A stretch of 64,000 nucleotides of DNA from Hyphomicrobium_A sp963745205 (GTDB lineage Bacteria > Pseudomonadota > Alphaproteobacteria > Rhizobiales > Hyphomicrobiaceae), in assembly GCA_963745205.1 (NCBI GenBank), contig CAVUWX010000026.1, positions 45,393 to 109,392 of the forward strand. Direction: 5' to 3'. Under the pieces are notes generated by a model, which saw only the letters and a list, made by a program, of their open reading frames with translations, had not been told where the DNA came from and ran no database searches. The position numbers and the translations under genes were made by a program. Positions 35,021-44,000 of this stretch are shown piece by piece (position 1 is the first letter of the stretch; the number at the start of each line of letters is the position of its first letter).

Positions 35021-35884
35021 TTACGGGAGGCTTGACAGGCCCAAACGGTCGCGGATCAAGGCGGCAAAAAGGGTGGCTACAACGAAGTCCGCCGTAGTGC
35101 CCGGATTGAGGTTCCTGCGCTTCAAATCGGCATCGAATGCGAGAAGCTCAGCAAACGAATTAGGCGTGGCCACGGGCGTCCAAAGGCGCTTATGCCGCAA
35201 AGCTTCCTTTCGCACCTGCTCAGCAACTGCTCTGCCAGATTTGCGTGCAATATGACTATCGGGGAGCTCGGCGAGGTAGGCCATGTGCAAGGTGGTAACC
35301 ATCATGCCCGGATCATCGGCAAGGAGGCGGACACGATCGAGCATCGGCAGGCCGAAGTTAAAGACCTCCGCGAAGTTGGTGACGTAGGCGCGTGCGATGC
35401 GATCGCGGTCCGCGGCGAGCGCCATTGCCTCGAGTAGGCCGACGGTCGGTGGTGCGGCGACGTTCTGCTCCGGCGCCGCCCCGAGGCCGCCGGGGTTTGC
35501 GATCCGGATCGCGGTAAAGATGTCGGCGGCGTCTCGCTCGTCTAGTGCGGCGAGCACAGCGGCAAGGCGATCACCCAGCGTGCCGGAATATCCAGATTGT
35601 GCGGCGGTGGCGAGTGGGGCGGCGAGCAGGAGGATACCGAGGTTCGTGTTGCGGCCTGCCGCGGCGAATGACGCCTCGACGCCGCGCAGAATGCGCGTGC
35701 CGACTTTGAGTTCGGCAGAGGCGACCCACGGGGCGGCAGCCGCGGCGCTCGCCTCGAAGTGCGCCGTCTCCATGCCGTGACCGGCGGCATGGATATGCAC
35801 GTTGCCGGGTTTGAGCGCGTTGATCTCGGCGCGGCAGGCGGCGAGGAACAACTCGGCCGCCTCGTCTTGAGTTAGCCGGGGCAT
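35021..35884 (-). CDS. Triphosphoribosyl-dephospho-CoA synthase-like protein (CitG/MdcB family)
   Basis: 287 aa with LAACRAEINALKPGNVHIHA and NTNLGILLLAAPLA, the CitG core. Citrate lyase and malonate decarboxylase genes are absent. The same kind of gene (orf7) is recalled between fae and mch in Methylobacterium, so a role in H4MPT or methanofuran synthesis is inferred. It overlaps the upstream glutamate ligase-like gene by 13 bases. Confidence 0.85.
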   Translation of the reverse strand: MPRLTQDEAAELFLAACRAEINALKPGNVHIHAAGHGMETAHFEASAAAAAPWVASAELKVGTRILRGVEASFAAAGRNTNLGILLLAAPLATAAQSGYSGTLGDRLAAVLAALDERDAADIFTAIRIANPGGLGAAPEQNVAAPPTVGLLEAMALAADRDRIARAYVTNFAEVFNFGLPMLDRVRLLADDPGMMVTTLHMAYLAELPDSHIARKSGRAVAEQVRKEALRHKRLWTPVATPNSFAELLAFDADLKRRNLNPGTTADFVVATLFAALIRDRLGLSSLP

Positions 35885-36831
35885 CGGCAGGCGCGCTGGT
35901 GCTCGGCGACCGCAGCGAGGAAGTCCTCGACGATCGCCTCGGCGACATCGACGTCGGAGACGCTCTGCAGGCCACGCCAGGATGGGTTGCTGTTGACCTC
36001 GAGCACCATCAGCCGGCCGCCGGGCGCGGCAATGAGATCGACGCCGGCGTAGTCGGCATCGACGGCGGCCAGAGCGGAGGACGCGAGCTCTTGCATCTGG
36101 CGCGTCGGCTGGCAGGGCACCGGAGCCCCGCCCTGGTGCACGTTGGTGATCCAGGTGCCGGCCTTGCGGCCCATCGCGGCGATCACGCGCGATCTGGTAG
36201 CGATCACGCGCCAGTCCTCGAACCCTTCGCCCGAGGGGGGCACGAAGTCCTGCAGGTAGTAGATGTTATCGGCGGCCTCGGGCGCAGGAAGATCGCTCAA
36301 GCCCTCGATGCGTAAGAGACCCTTACCTTGCGACCCGAACAGCGGCTTGAAGATGAGCAAGCGGCCGGCATCGGTGACGTAATCTCTTGCGGGTGCGTTG
36401 CCTTCCATGGTGCGCGTCCCCGGCGTCGGAATGCCCGCTTGCTGCAGCAGGAACGTCGTCATCGATTTGTCGACACAGCGCTCGATCGCACGTGCATCGT
36501 TCCACACCCGCACGCCGCTCTCGCGCAACGCATGCAAGAGGCCCAAGCGGAAGGTGATCTGCTCCAACGTGCCGGCCGAGATCGAACGCACGAAGACTGC
36601 GTCCGGTAGGGTGCCGTTAAAGCCCGGGATGTCGATGCCGCTCGGGAGCGCGGTGTCGAAGGCGCAGCGCGGGAGCGAGGTCACGACGACGGAGGCGCCG
36701 CGTTTGCGCATGGCGGCGGCAAGGCGCCGGACGTGCCAGTCGCCGCTTTCCTCTTCGAGAAAGAGGGCAATACGTGCTTCCTCGCCCGTTGGGGCCTCAG
36801 CGGAAGCTTGCGTCGACGATCTCTTGAGCAA
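35872..36831 (-). CDS. RimK-family ATP-grasp ligase (H4MPT/methanofuran alpha-L-glutamate ligase-like)
   Basis: 319 aa with an ATP-grasp fold: LLIFKPLFGSQGKGLLRI (P-loop-like lysine/glycine segment), WRVIATRSRVIAAMGRK and LMVLEVNSNPSW (metal ligands). It is related to RimK/MptN enzymes that add glutamate to pterin cofactors. It corresponds in position to orf5 of the Methylobacterium mch cluster. The start overlaps the end of mch by 35 bases; no better start was found. Confidence 0.87.
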   Translation of the reverse strand: MLKRSSTQASAEAPTGEEARIALFLEEESGDWHVRRLAAAMRKRGASVVVTSLPRCAFDTALPSGIDIPGFNGTLPDAVFVRSISAGTLEQITFRLGLLHALRESGVRVWNDARAIERCVDKSMTTFLLQQAGIPTPGTRTMEGNAPARDYVTDAGRLLIFKPLFGSQGKGLLRIEGLSDLPAPEAADNIYYLQDFVPPSGEGFEDWRVIATRSRVIAAMGRKAGTWITNVHQGGAPVPCQPTRQMQELASSALAAVDADYAGVDLIAAPGGRLMVLEVNSNPSWRGLQSVSDVDVAEAIVEDFLAAVAEHQRACRCPG

Positions 36832-37771
36832 GTTCGCCAGCGTGGAATGAGGAGCCCGTGTCGAGGTTGGAGACGATCACCGCGGCGGGACTGAACAGCA
36901 TGGGGTCGATTTTGTAGAAGTCACCGTTGACGGCCGCAAAGATCTCCGCGAACGGCTTGCCGTAAATGGAGCAGCTCCGGCTTGGCAAGTCGGTGGCGAG
37001 CTTCTTTGCCGCCTCGTCTCCGCCGCGCACGAAGAGCTGCACGCGGCCGCCGTAGATGATGGCGTCGTTGGTGCGGCCCATGGCTTTGATGAAGTCGGGA
37101 ACGGGTGGGGCGATCGGTGCGGTGCCGATGCCGTCCTCGATGTGCTCGAGGGGGAAGTGGAGCTCGTGCGCCTTGTGCAGCGCCACCTCGAGCACTCGCG
37201 CGGCGATTTGCACGGTGCCGGCGAGGCTTCCTGTCGGCGCGAACAGGATGGTGAGATCGGCGGGCGCGACGCCGCAATCGGCAGCGATGCGCGTGACGAC
37301 GGTTGCCGGTGGCGGTTTGTCGCCTTCGATGACGAGCGCAGCCTTATTGTAGTGATCGACGTAGCCGAGATCCTTGTAGAGCGCCTCGACGCGCGATAGC
37401 GCTCGCGCAGGCCCCGAGCCGAGGGCGAAGAAACCGGTCGTGCTGTCTTGGATCGTCCAGCCGGCGTATTGGCTGGCGAGGCAGGCGATCACGGGGTTCG
37501 AGGAGTGCACAGTGACCCCGAGCGGCCAACGCGCGAAGCCTGATGACATCGTGAGGCTGACCACGCCGAGCCCGCCCATGCAGATCTCGGCCAGGCGCCG
37601 TCCGGCTTCGATGCCACCCGGTGTGGCGGCGCCGAGATCAATGCGGCGTTCGCCGGCCTCGCCGATGCTGACGATGCAGCGTAAGGCGCCGGCATCGGCG
37701 ACGAGGGCATCAACGAGCTTGGCCGCTCGTGCCGAGACGCTCGGTGCCGGGCCGATGTATTTCTGCTGCAT
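36797..37771 (-). CDS. mch: Methenyl-tetrahydromethanopterin cyclohydrolase
   Basis: 324 aa from MQQKYIGPAPSVSARAAKLV, with GGGAGTG upstream. Conserved Mch segments include SGFARWPLGVTVHSSNPVIA and LYKDLGYVDHYNKAALVIEG. It hydrolyses methenyl-H4MPT to formyl-H4MPT, between MtdB and the Fhc complex. The cluster order mtdB, ATP-grasp, mch, RimK-like, CitG-like, fae is the one recalled from Methylobacterium extorquens. Confidence 0.96.
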   Translation of the reverse strand: MQQKYIGPAPSVSARAAKLVDALVADAGALRCIVSIGEAGERRIDLGAATPGGIEAGRRLAEICMGGLGVVSLTMSSGFARWPLGVTVHSSNPVIACLASQYAGWTIQDSTTGFFALGSGPARALSRVEALYKDLGYVDHYNKAALVIEGDKPPPATVVTRIAADCGVAPADLTILFAPTGSLAGTVQIAARVLEVALHKAHELHFPLEHIEDGIGTAPIAPPVPDFIKAMGRTNDAIIYGGRVQLFVRGGDEAAKKLATDLPSRSCSIYGKPFAEIFAAVNGDFYKIDPMLFSPAAVIVSNLDTGSSFHAGELAQEIVDASFR

Positions 37772-38906
37772 GGGCACACTCCCTGTTCCCGGCTCGTGAA
37801 TACAGCATGTGAGCCAGTTCGTCCAAGCGGCAGCGGCAATTCTGCTCGGCCGCCGTGGCGTCGGCGCCATCGGCGAACACGGTGGCGACCGGCCGGTGGC
37901 GGGGAATGCGTGTTCCGGGCGCCGGGCGGTCGGCAGTCCAGTTTGGCCAGGCTATGCTGCCGACGATCAGGGCATCGACGCCGGCGTAGAGGACGCCGGC
38001 GGCGCGGGCACCTCGGGGAGGTTGGGGGAGTGTGGCGGGCATGCTCCGCCAGGCTGCCAGTTGGGCTTGAAAGAGCGTGCCTCTATCGTCATCGAAAACA
38101 TCGATGGTTGCCCCTGGGCGGGGGTTCACCTCAAGCAGGTAGGGGACACCGTTCGCCAACAGGAAATCGAAGGAGACGAGGCCGACGAGATCGAGTTCGC
38201 GGCACACGGTCTCGGCCGCGGCGCCCATGCACTCTTCGACGCCAGGTCCGAGGGCCGCGGGACCTGTTGCGCCGCCGTAGCGGTAGGGGCGGACGCTGCC
38301 GCCGACGATCCATTGGCGGCTGAAGCCGACGAGATGGGTTGCGCTGCGCGCGGCCACGGCGAGCAGCGAGACGGGCATCCCCTCCATGCGGCGCTGGTAG
38401 TAGCGGCCGCGGTGAGTCTTGGCCGCCACGCAGGGGAGAACGTGCGCGCCGCCGCTGCCGCCGATGCGCTTTGACAGCCAGCCTTCCGGGTCGCGCGGTG
38501 GATCGAGGCGGGTCTCGGGATGGGGAATTGCGAAACGATCGAGCAGCGGGAAAAACGAAGCCGGGTGCTTCGCGCGCCCGATCGCATCGCCGCCGCTGCC
38601 GATGAGCGGGTAGTGGCGGGCCAGCGTGGCGACGAGCTTCGGCGTGTCCTCGAAGCCCGACCCCAACACGAGCCCGACCGGCGGCTGCGGGGCCTTCGCC
38701 GCCAACGCTCCGAGGGACGCCAGCAACGGGGGCGCGCGGAAACCGGTCCGCGTCGCTTCGCGAAGGCAGGTATATTCGGCGGCGTGCTCGCGCATATCCG
38801 CATCGCCGAACGCATCGACGACCAACGGAACGAAACCCGCGCGCCGGGCGCTTGCGGCCAGCGCCCGCCCGGTCAGCGCGGCGATGAGGACACTCGCTTC
38901 CGTCAA
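37710..38906 (-). CDS. ATP-grasp domain protein of the mtdB-mch cluster
   Basis: About 398 aa from a TTG at 38906 that overlaps the mtdB stop (TTGA). The middle has KRIGGSGGAHVLP and VSFDFLLANGVPYLLEVNPR, the ATP-grasp signature. The substrate is unknown; a ligase step in H4MPT or methanofuran synthesis is likely. The 3' end runs 62 bases into mch, longer than usual for this operon, so the true C-terminus is uncertain. Confidence 0.8.
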   Translation of the reverse strand: MTEASVLIAALTGRALAASARRAGFVPLVVDAFGDADMREHAAEYTCLREATRTGFRAPPLLASLGALAAKAPQPPVGLVLGSGFEDTPKLVATLARHYPLIGSGGDAIGRAKHPASFFPLLDRFAIPHPETRLDPPRDPEGWLSKRIGGSGGAHVLPCVAAKTHRGRYYQRRMEGMPVSLLAVAARSATHLVGFSRQWIVGGSVRPYRYGGATGPAALGPGVEECMGAAAETVCRELDLVGLVSFDFLLANGVPYLLEVNPRPGATIDVFDDDRGTLFQAQLAAWRSMPATLPQPPRGARAAGVLYAGVDALIVGSIAWPNWTADRPAPGTRIPRHRPVATVFADGADATAAEQNCRCRLDELAHMLYSRAGNRECAHAAEIHRPGTERLGTSGQAR

Positions 38907-39802
38907 GTCGTGAAGGTCCGCGCCAGTTGGAAGGCGTCGCGGAAGTCGTAGTGCACAGGCTTGGGCCCGGCGATCATGCGCTTGAACAGCCCCGACTCCG
39001 TCTTGTACTTCACGTCGCCGATGGCGAGCGGTCCGACGCCGAGGGCGTTGCACCCGGGGAGTGGCGCGCCGTCCATGAACAGCTCCATGCCTTCCACGCC
39101 CGGCGGGGGCACGGCGTTGACGTCGGCGACGACGAGCAGGTTCTTGGCTTGTGCCTTGTCGGCGGCGCTGATCACGCGCACGCCGGCGGCGGCGGCGGCG
39201 AAGATCACCTCCGCGTCAGCGATGATCGCCGTCTTCTGCTCCGGGGTTTCACCCGATTTGGGGATAAGATCGACGCCGAAGCGTTGCTTGGAGATCTCGG
39301 CCGACTTGATCACGCGGTCGAAGCCGCGGTGCGCGACGAGCGTCACCTGCGCGCCCTCGAGCGCCGCGATGATGGAGGAGGCGAAGCCCACTACGCCGGT
39401 CGCGCCGAAGACGGCAACGCGCATGCCCTTCCAGCCGCGGTTGAATTTCGTACGCAGGACGCGCTCGACGCAGGCCACCATGGCGGCGGCGGTCGTGAAC
39501 GAGCCCGCGGGATCGGCGAACGTCGAAAGCTCGAAGGGTGGCACCAAAGCCTTCTTCGCGGCGTCCATCATGTCGAGCGCGAGAATGGCGTCCTTGCCGC
39601 CGATGAAGATGCCGGTGCGAACTCCGCTGTCGGGGGGGCGAGAGAAGATGGCGTCCTGTGTGAGCCCCGTCACTTCCTCGAGTGTCACGTTGATGTAGGG
39701 AACGATCACCTTGTAACCGGCATCTGCGGCCATGTTCACGTCGAACGGGCTCATGTGCTTTTGCGGCGAAAGCATGTGCAGGATCGGTATGGCGTCGCTC
39801 AT
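38903..39802 (-). CDS. mtdB: NAD(P)-dependent methylene-tetrahydromethanopterin dehydrogenase
   Basis: 299 aa from MSDAIPILHMLSPQKHMSPF (GAGGAAAAC upstream). The Rossmann motif VAVFGATGVVGFAS lies near residue 130. It oxidises methylene-H4MPT to methenyl-H4MPT. The frame is open to 39850, but homology and the ribosome site favour 39802. Confidence 0.95.
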   Translation of the reverse strand: MSDAIPILHMLSPQKHMSPFDVNMAADAGYKVIVPYINVTLEEVTGLTQDAIFSRPPDSGVRTGIFIGGKDAILALDMMDAAKKALVPPFELSTFADPAGSFTTAAAMVACVERVLRTKFNRGWKGMRVAVFGATGVVGFASSIIAALEGAQVTLVAHRGFDRVIKSAEISKQRFGVDLIPKSGETPEQKTAIIADAEVIFAAAAAGVRVISAADKAQAKNLLVVADVNAVPPPGVEGMELFMDGAPLPGCNALGVGPLAIGDVKYKTESGLFKRMIAGPKPVHYDFRDAFQLARTFTT

Positions 39803-39821
39803 TTCTTGTTTTCCTCGCTGC

Positions 39822-40862
39822 TTAGTTTTCCGTGCCCGCAATTCGCTCAACCGAGGCGCCCCGGTTGCGCCCCTTAGCGATCAGAATTTCGACCCCATCG
39901 GCTCTAGCGGCTTCAATTAAAGAATCATAGAGGCGTTCAGCACTTTCTTCAGAAGAGATGTAAGCAAACCCCGTGGGTCCCCACGAGCTTTGGCCGATAC
40001 CGAACGCACCCCTCTCCTTCAAGGCCCGGGCGGTGCGACCGACGGCTGCACTGGCCCACGGGCTGCCGCCTTGAGCACTCGCAAAATGGCCGCCCACGAT
40101 CGTTTGGATCTCGGTTATTGCGGTGCCGAAGGTTTCAATGTCGGCTTCCATGAGACCAGGCACGAGCTGCATCAGCACCAGGCGGCAGACGTGTGCTGCT
40201 GCGCTGTCGGATAAGGGAGGTAGTTCGGCGAACGCCTTAGCCTCTGCTTCACCATGAACACCGGAAGTGCGCGGATCGATGATCAGGAGGATGCGCCAGG
40301 ACTCCGGAAAGTCGGTGCGTATGAGGATGGGGGGCGCGCGATCTTGGGTCCCGCGTCCACCGTCGACGATGAAGCCGCCGTGCTCGAAGGCCGCCATGCC
40401 GATGGCCGAGCGCGCGCCGCGGTTCGTGAGCTCGGCAAGCGCGCCGGCGCTGTGATCGAGCCCTTCGAGCGCGGTCATAGCGGCGGCGACGGCGAGGGCG
40501 AGCTGGGTGCCGGAGCCGAGGCCGGCGTGGGAGGGGATGGCAGAACGGATGTCGAGCTGGTAAGGGCCGCCGAGGGAATAGGATTGCGCAACACGCCTCA
40601 ACGTCTCGAGCGCTCGGCGCCGGTCCGGCCCCTCGGCATTGAACGACCGACCGCGCGAAAGCACAAGCTCCGTGGCCGGACTGTCGATGGCAAGCCCAAT
40701 GCTGCCGAACCGCCGCCCCAAGCCGCCGTTGAGGTCGAGGAAGCCCAAGTGCAGTCGCGCCGGCGCGACGACGCGCACGGCTTCGGCGGCAGGCCGCGCG
40801 CGCGCCCGAGCGGGCGTCCCGTCCGAAGGCAAGTGAGTTTGCGTTGCGCCGGCCAGAGGCAT
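39822..40862 (-). CDS. Beta-ribofuranosylaminobenzene 5'-phosphate synthase family protein
   Basis: 346 aa from MPLAGATQTHLPSDGTPARA. The GHMP-kinase-like fold shows APARLHLGFLDLNGGLGRRF and AIPSHAGLGSGTQLALAVAA. Beta-RFAP synthase couples 4-hydroxybenzoate or p-aminobenzoate to PRPP, the first committed step to H4MPT. It ends 19 bases before the mtdB start and leads the minus-strand cluster. The ORF extends upstream to 41207, but only antisense to the pterin dehydratase gene. Confidence 0.9.
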   Translation of the reverse strand: MPLAGATQTHLPSDGTPARARARPAAEAVRVVAPARLHLGFLDLNGGLGRRFGSIGLAIDSPATELVLSRGRSFNAEGPDRRRALETLRRVAQSYSLGGPYQLDIRSAIPSHAGLGSGTQLALAVAAAMTALEGLDHSAGALAELTNRGARSAIGMAAFEHGGFIVDGGRGTQDRAPPILIRTDFPESWRILLIIDPRTSGVHGEAEAKAFAELPPLSDSAAAHVCRLVLMQLVPGLMEADIETFGTAITEIQTIVGGHFASAQGGSPWASAAVGRTARALKERGAFGIGQSSWGPTGFAYISSEESAERLYDSLIEAARADGVEILIAKGRNRGASVERIAGTEN

Positions 40863-40910
40863 TACGGTGAACCTAGGGAGTGTGGTCGCAAAAGGCGAGG
40901 AGACGACTAT

Positions 40911-41288
40911 ATGGCGGCGGAACGCGAAAAGCCCATGCCTGATGCCGAGGTCACGGCATGGCTTCAGAAGAACTTGCCCAGGTGGCGCCTCGAGGATGGC
41001 TGGATTAGGAGAACATACAAGACGGGAAGCTGGAAGGGCACGCTGATGGTGATCAACACGGTCGGTCATCTCGCGGAGGCGGCTTGGCACCACCCCGATA
41101 TCACCGCCTCCTACGCCTGGGTCGAAGTGCGCCTTATGACGCACACGGCCAAAGGCATAACGCCCAAGGATCTCGAGCTTGCCACGAAGATCGAGGAGGT
41201 CGTGCACTGGCAGCCCGGCAAGGAAGGGCGCGGGCTCGAAGGCACGCCGGCCGGCGACGCCCGCTTCGCCTACATCAAGTATGACTGA
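40911..41288 (+). CDS. Pterin-4a-carbinolamine dehydratase (PhhB/PCD family)
   Basis: 125 aa with the PCD fold and catalytic HHPD (EAAWHHPDITASYAWVEVRL). GAGGAGACG lies upstream. It may recycle or isomerise pterins. It stands divergent from the beta-RFAP synthase, with folK just downstream. No aromatic amino acid hydroxylase is nearby, so a pterin-biosynthetic role is likelier. Confidence 0.9.
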   Translation: MAAEREKPMPDAEVTAWLQKNLPRWRLEDGWIRRTYKTGSWKGTLMVINTVGHLAEAAWHHPDITASYAWVEVRLMTHTAKGITPKDLELATKIEEVVHWQPGKEGRGLEGTPAGDARFAYIKYD

Positions 41289-41335
41289 GCTTCGCGATTT
41301 CTTCGCGGTTCCTCACACGTGGCGAGCGGCAGACG

Positions 41336-41839
41336 ATGACGGCTCGTAAAGGCGACGCGGCCGGCTTCGACTGCATCATAGCGTTGGGGTCCAACCTCGG
41401 CGACAAGACCGGCAACATCGACCAGGCGATCGAGCTCCTGGGGCAGGGCGGCGATATCCGCGTCGTGCGCCGCTCGCGCAATTTCGCCACCGACCCATGG
41501 GGCAAGCTCGATCAGGACTGGTTCGTGAATGCGTGCATTGCGGTGGCGACGAAACTGTCGCCGCGCGAGCTGCTCGTCCGCTGCAAAGACATCGAGCGGC
41601 GCATGGGGCGCGTCGCCACGGAAAAGTGGGGCCCGCGCGTTATCGATCTCGATCTGCTGATCTACCGTGACAGCGTGCTGCGCGAGCCCGACCTGGTGCT
41701 GCCGCATCCGCACATGGGCGAGCGCGCCTTCGTGCTGGCCCCGCTGATGGACATAGCGCCCCATATTATCGTGCAAGGAAAAAGCGTGCGCGAGCTTTTC
41801 GGCGTCGTCGAAAAGAGCGGCGTGCGACCACTCGCGTGA
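41336..41839 (+). CDS. folK: 2-amino-4-hydroxy-6-hydroxymethyldihydropteridine pyrophosphokinase
   Basis: 167 aa with IALGSNLGDKTGNIDQAIEL, CKDIERRMGRV, WGPRVIDLDLLIY and LPHPHMGERAFVLAPL, all HPPK signatures. It makes the pterin diphosphate used for folate and, in this setting, probably for H4MPT. It is 47 bases after the dehydratase gene. Confidence 0.96.
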   Translation: MTARKGDAAGFDCIIALGSNLGDKTGNIDQAIELLGQGGDIRVVRRSRNFATDPWGKLDQDWFVNACIAVATKLSPRELLVRCKDIERRMGRVATEKWGPRVIDLDLLIYRDSVLREPDLVLPHPHMGERAFVLAPLMDIAPHIIVQGKSVRELFGVVEKSGVRPLA

Positions 41840-41851
41840 TCCGCAAATGCA

Positions 41852-41881
41852 AGGCGCCGCGGACTCGAGCCCGCGGCGCTT
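41852..41881. terminator. Bidirectional terminator-like hairpin between folK and cytochrome c
   Basis: GCGCCGCGG (41854-41862) pairs with CCGCGGCGC (41871-41879), with AG/TT flanks extending the stem, in the gap between two convergent genes. Short T-runs lie on both sides. Confidence 0.65.
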
Positions 41882-41904
41882 ATCAATCGGAATGCTCGCG
41901 ATCG

Positions 41905-42291
41905 CTATTTCTTCGGGCTGCCGTCGGCCGCGAACGAATTGAGATAGGCGAAAAGGTCGTCGCGCTCGAGCTCGTCCTTGACACCGGGGAACAGCATCTT
42001 GTTGCCGGGAACCTTCTTCTTGGGGTCGGTGATGTATTCCTTGAAGGTGGCCTCGTCCCACACCCAGCCGGCGCCCTTCATGGCGTCCGAATAGGAGAAG
42101 CCATCTTCCGTTCCGGCCTTGCGGCCGATCACGCCATTGAGGTTGGGGCCAACCTTGTTCGTGGCTCCTGGGCCGATCGAATGACACGGCGCGCACTTTT
42201 GGAAGACCTTCTTACCGGCCTCCGCATCCTGAGCCAATGCGAGCGTCGGCAACGCAAGCATGGCGCCTGCTGCGACAACCAACCTGAACAT
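41905..42291 (-). CDS. Class I c-type cytochrome (cytochrome c2/c550-like)
   Basis: 128 aa from MFRLVVAAGAMLALPTLALA (signal peptide), preceded by GGGAAGG. Haem site CAPCH (KKVFQKCAPCHSIGPGATNK) with the distal Met in KKVPGNKMLFPGVK. A small soluble periplasmic electron carrier, plausibly accepting electrons from XoxG. Confidence 0.92.
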   Translation of the reverse strand: MFRLVVAAGAMLALPTLALAQDAEAGKKVFQKCAPCHSIGPGATNKVGPNLNGVIGRKAGTEDGFSYSDAMKGAGWVWDEATFKEYITDPKKKVPGNKMLFPGVKDELERDDLFAYLNSFAADGSPKK

Positions 42292-42459
42292 ACTCGTTTC
42301 CTTCCCTATTGTTCCCGAACCGCGGTGAAGCGCGACGGCCATCTTCTTATGCCAATCGGGAGTCTGCCAAGAAGTTTCTGAACTTGGACTGAACACGATG
42401 CCGCACCCCGTGGCTAAGCGGGTGCGTCGGCGCAACCGTCCGGGGTAACGCGGGGTAAG

Positions 42460-43701
42460 CTAAGCCTCGGTCGGAGCCGGAATTTTCTCCTTGGAGGGTT
42501 TAGGGGAGGCGCCGCCCGGACGCCGGTAGATGAACTCCGGGGAGGCGAGGTGAGACTCGACCTCCGCCACCTTCGCCCACTCAGAATGCATCGGCGAGAG
42601 CGAGCAGGCGGGGTCGGTATTGGCCGCGTCCCCCGTCAGCGCGAAGGCCTGGCAGCGACAGCCGCCAAAGTCGATCTCGCGCCGCGGGCAGGTGCGGCAA
42701 GGCTCCTTCATCCAGCTCGTGCCGCGGTACTTCTGGAAGGCCTGACCGGTGAGCCAGATCTCACCCAGGGGTTTGTCGCGCACGTTGTCGAACTCGAGAC
42801 CCTTGATCAATTCCGCCGCGTGACAGGGAAGCACGCGCCCCTGCGGTGTCACGTTGATGATGCCGCGTCCCCAGCCGCCCATGCAGGGCTTGGGGAACTT
42901 GGCGTAGTAGTCGGGCACGACCATGTCGATGACGATGATGCCCTTTAAGCGCTCGCGCGCCTTCTCGGTGACCTTGGCCGCGGTCATGAAGTCCTCGCGC
43001 GTGGGCATCAGCGCAGCGCGGTTCTTGAGTGCCCAGGCATAGTACTGGACGTGGGCGATCTCGACGCGACCCGCGCCGAGCTCGACCGCATAGTCGATGA
43101 TCGCCTCGACGCTCTTGATGTTATGGCGGTGGATGGGCGCGTTGATTGTAAGCGGCATGCCGAGCTCGCGCACCCAGCCGGCGACGATCCTCTTTTTCGC
43201 GCTGCCGCCCTTGTAGCCGGCGATGCGATCGGCGTTATCGGCGGCGGAACCGACGTCCTGGATGGAAATCTGTACGTGGTCGAGACCGGCTTCCTTTAGC
43301 TTCACGAGCCGCTCGCGCGTCAGAAGCACGGCGGCGGTGATGAGGTTGGTGTAGAGACCGGCGTCGGCGGCAGCTTTGATGATCTCCTCGAGGTCTCGCC
43401 GAACCGTCGGCTCGCCGCCGGATAGGTGGATCTGCAGGATGCCGAGCTGGGCTGCCTGGCGCATGACCCGCTGCCATTCCTCGGTGGTGAGCTCGGTGTT
43501 GACGCGCTCGAGCTCCAGCGGGTTGGAGCAGTACGGGCACTGCAGCGGGCAGCGGTGGGTCAGCTCGGCGAGCAGGCCGATCGGTGCGCGGGCGCATGCA
43601 AGATCCACCTGCTCGGGCGCGGCCGCGGAGTCGCAGCGCATCTCGCCGGCATCCATCGTCACGGTAGCTTCCTTTACATGGGTAGGGGCAATTTGGTTCA
43701 T
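42460..43701 (-). CDS. pqqE: PqqA peptide cyclase (radical SAM)
   Basis: 413 aa with the radical-SAM triad Cys51-x3-Cys55-x2-Cys58 (CPLQCPYC). C-terminal SPASM cysteines are seen in MKEPCRTCPRREIDFGGCRC. It crosslinks Glu and Tyr of PqqA, the first step of PQQ synthesis. The start overlaps the pqqD stop by four bases. Confidence 0.97.
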   Translation of the reverse strand: MNQIAPTHVKEATVTMDAGEMRCDSAAAPEQVDLACARAPIGLLAELTHRCPLQCPYCSNPLELERVNTELTTEEWQRVMRQAAQLGILQIHLSGGEPTVRRDLEEIIKAAADAGLYTNLITAAVLLTRERLVKLKEAGLDHVQISIQDVGSAADNADRIAGYKGGSAKKRIVAGWVRELGMPLTINAPIHRHNIKSVEAIIDYAVELGAGRVEIAHVQYYAWALKNRAALMPTREDFMTAAKVTEKARERLKGIIVIDMVVPDYYAKFPKPCMGGWGRGIINVTPQGRVLPCHAAELIKGLEFDNVRDKPLGEIWLTGQAFQKYRGTSWMKEPCRTCPRREIDFGGCRCQAFALTGDAANTDPACSLSPMHSEWAKVAEVESHLASPEFIYRRPGGASPKPSKEKIPAPTEA

Positions 43702-44000
43702 GCCGTCACTACTCCCTTGTCGGCGAGATCCTGGAGCATCGCGACGATGTCGGCGATGATCTCCTGTTTTGGCGCATTATACTCTTTTGCGAGCTCGCCC
43801 GCGATGTCGTCGACCGAGCGCGCCCCATCACAAAGCTTCAAAACTGCGACAGCGACCTCGTCGGGCTCGAAGATGCGCTCGGGTGCCAGAACCAGCCACT
43901 TGCCACGGCCAGCGTCGTGACGCAGCTTGATGTGCGGGGGCAGAGCCGGCCGCGTTGCGGCGGTCACGATCGCGCGCACGCGTGGCGGTGCTTCAACCAT
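43698..44000 (-). CDS. pqqD: PQQ biosynthesis peptide chaperone
   Basis: 100 aa from ATG 44000. It has the PqqD winged-helix pattern RHDAGRGKWLVLAPERIFEP followed by a C-terminal helix pair. It delivers PqqA to PqqE. It is a stand-alone pqqD, not fused to pqqC, and overlaps pqqC by eight bases. Confidence 0.94.
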   Translation of the reverse strand: MVEAPPRVRAIVTAATRPALPPHIKLRHDAGRGKWLVLAPERIFEPDEVAVAVLKLCDGARSVDDIAGELAKEYNAPKQEIIADIVAMLQDLADKGVVTA

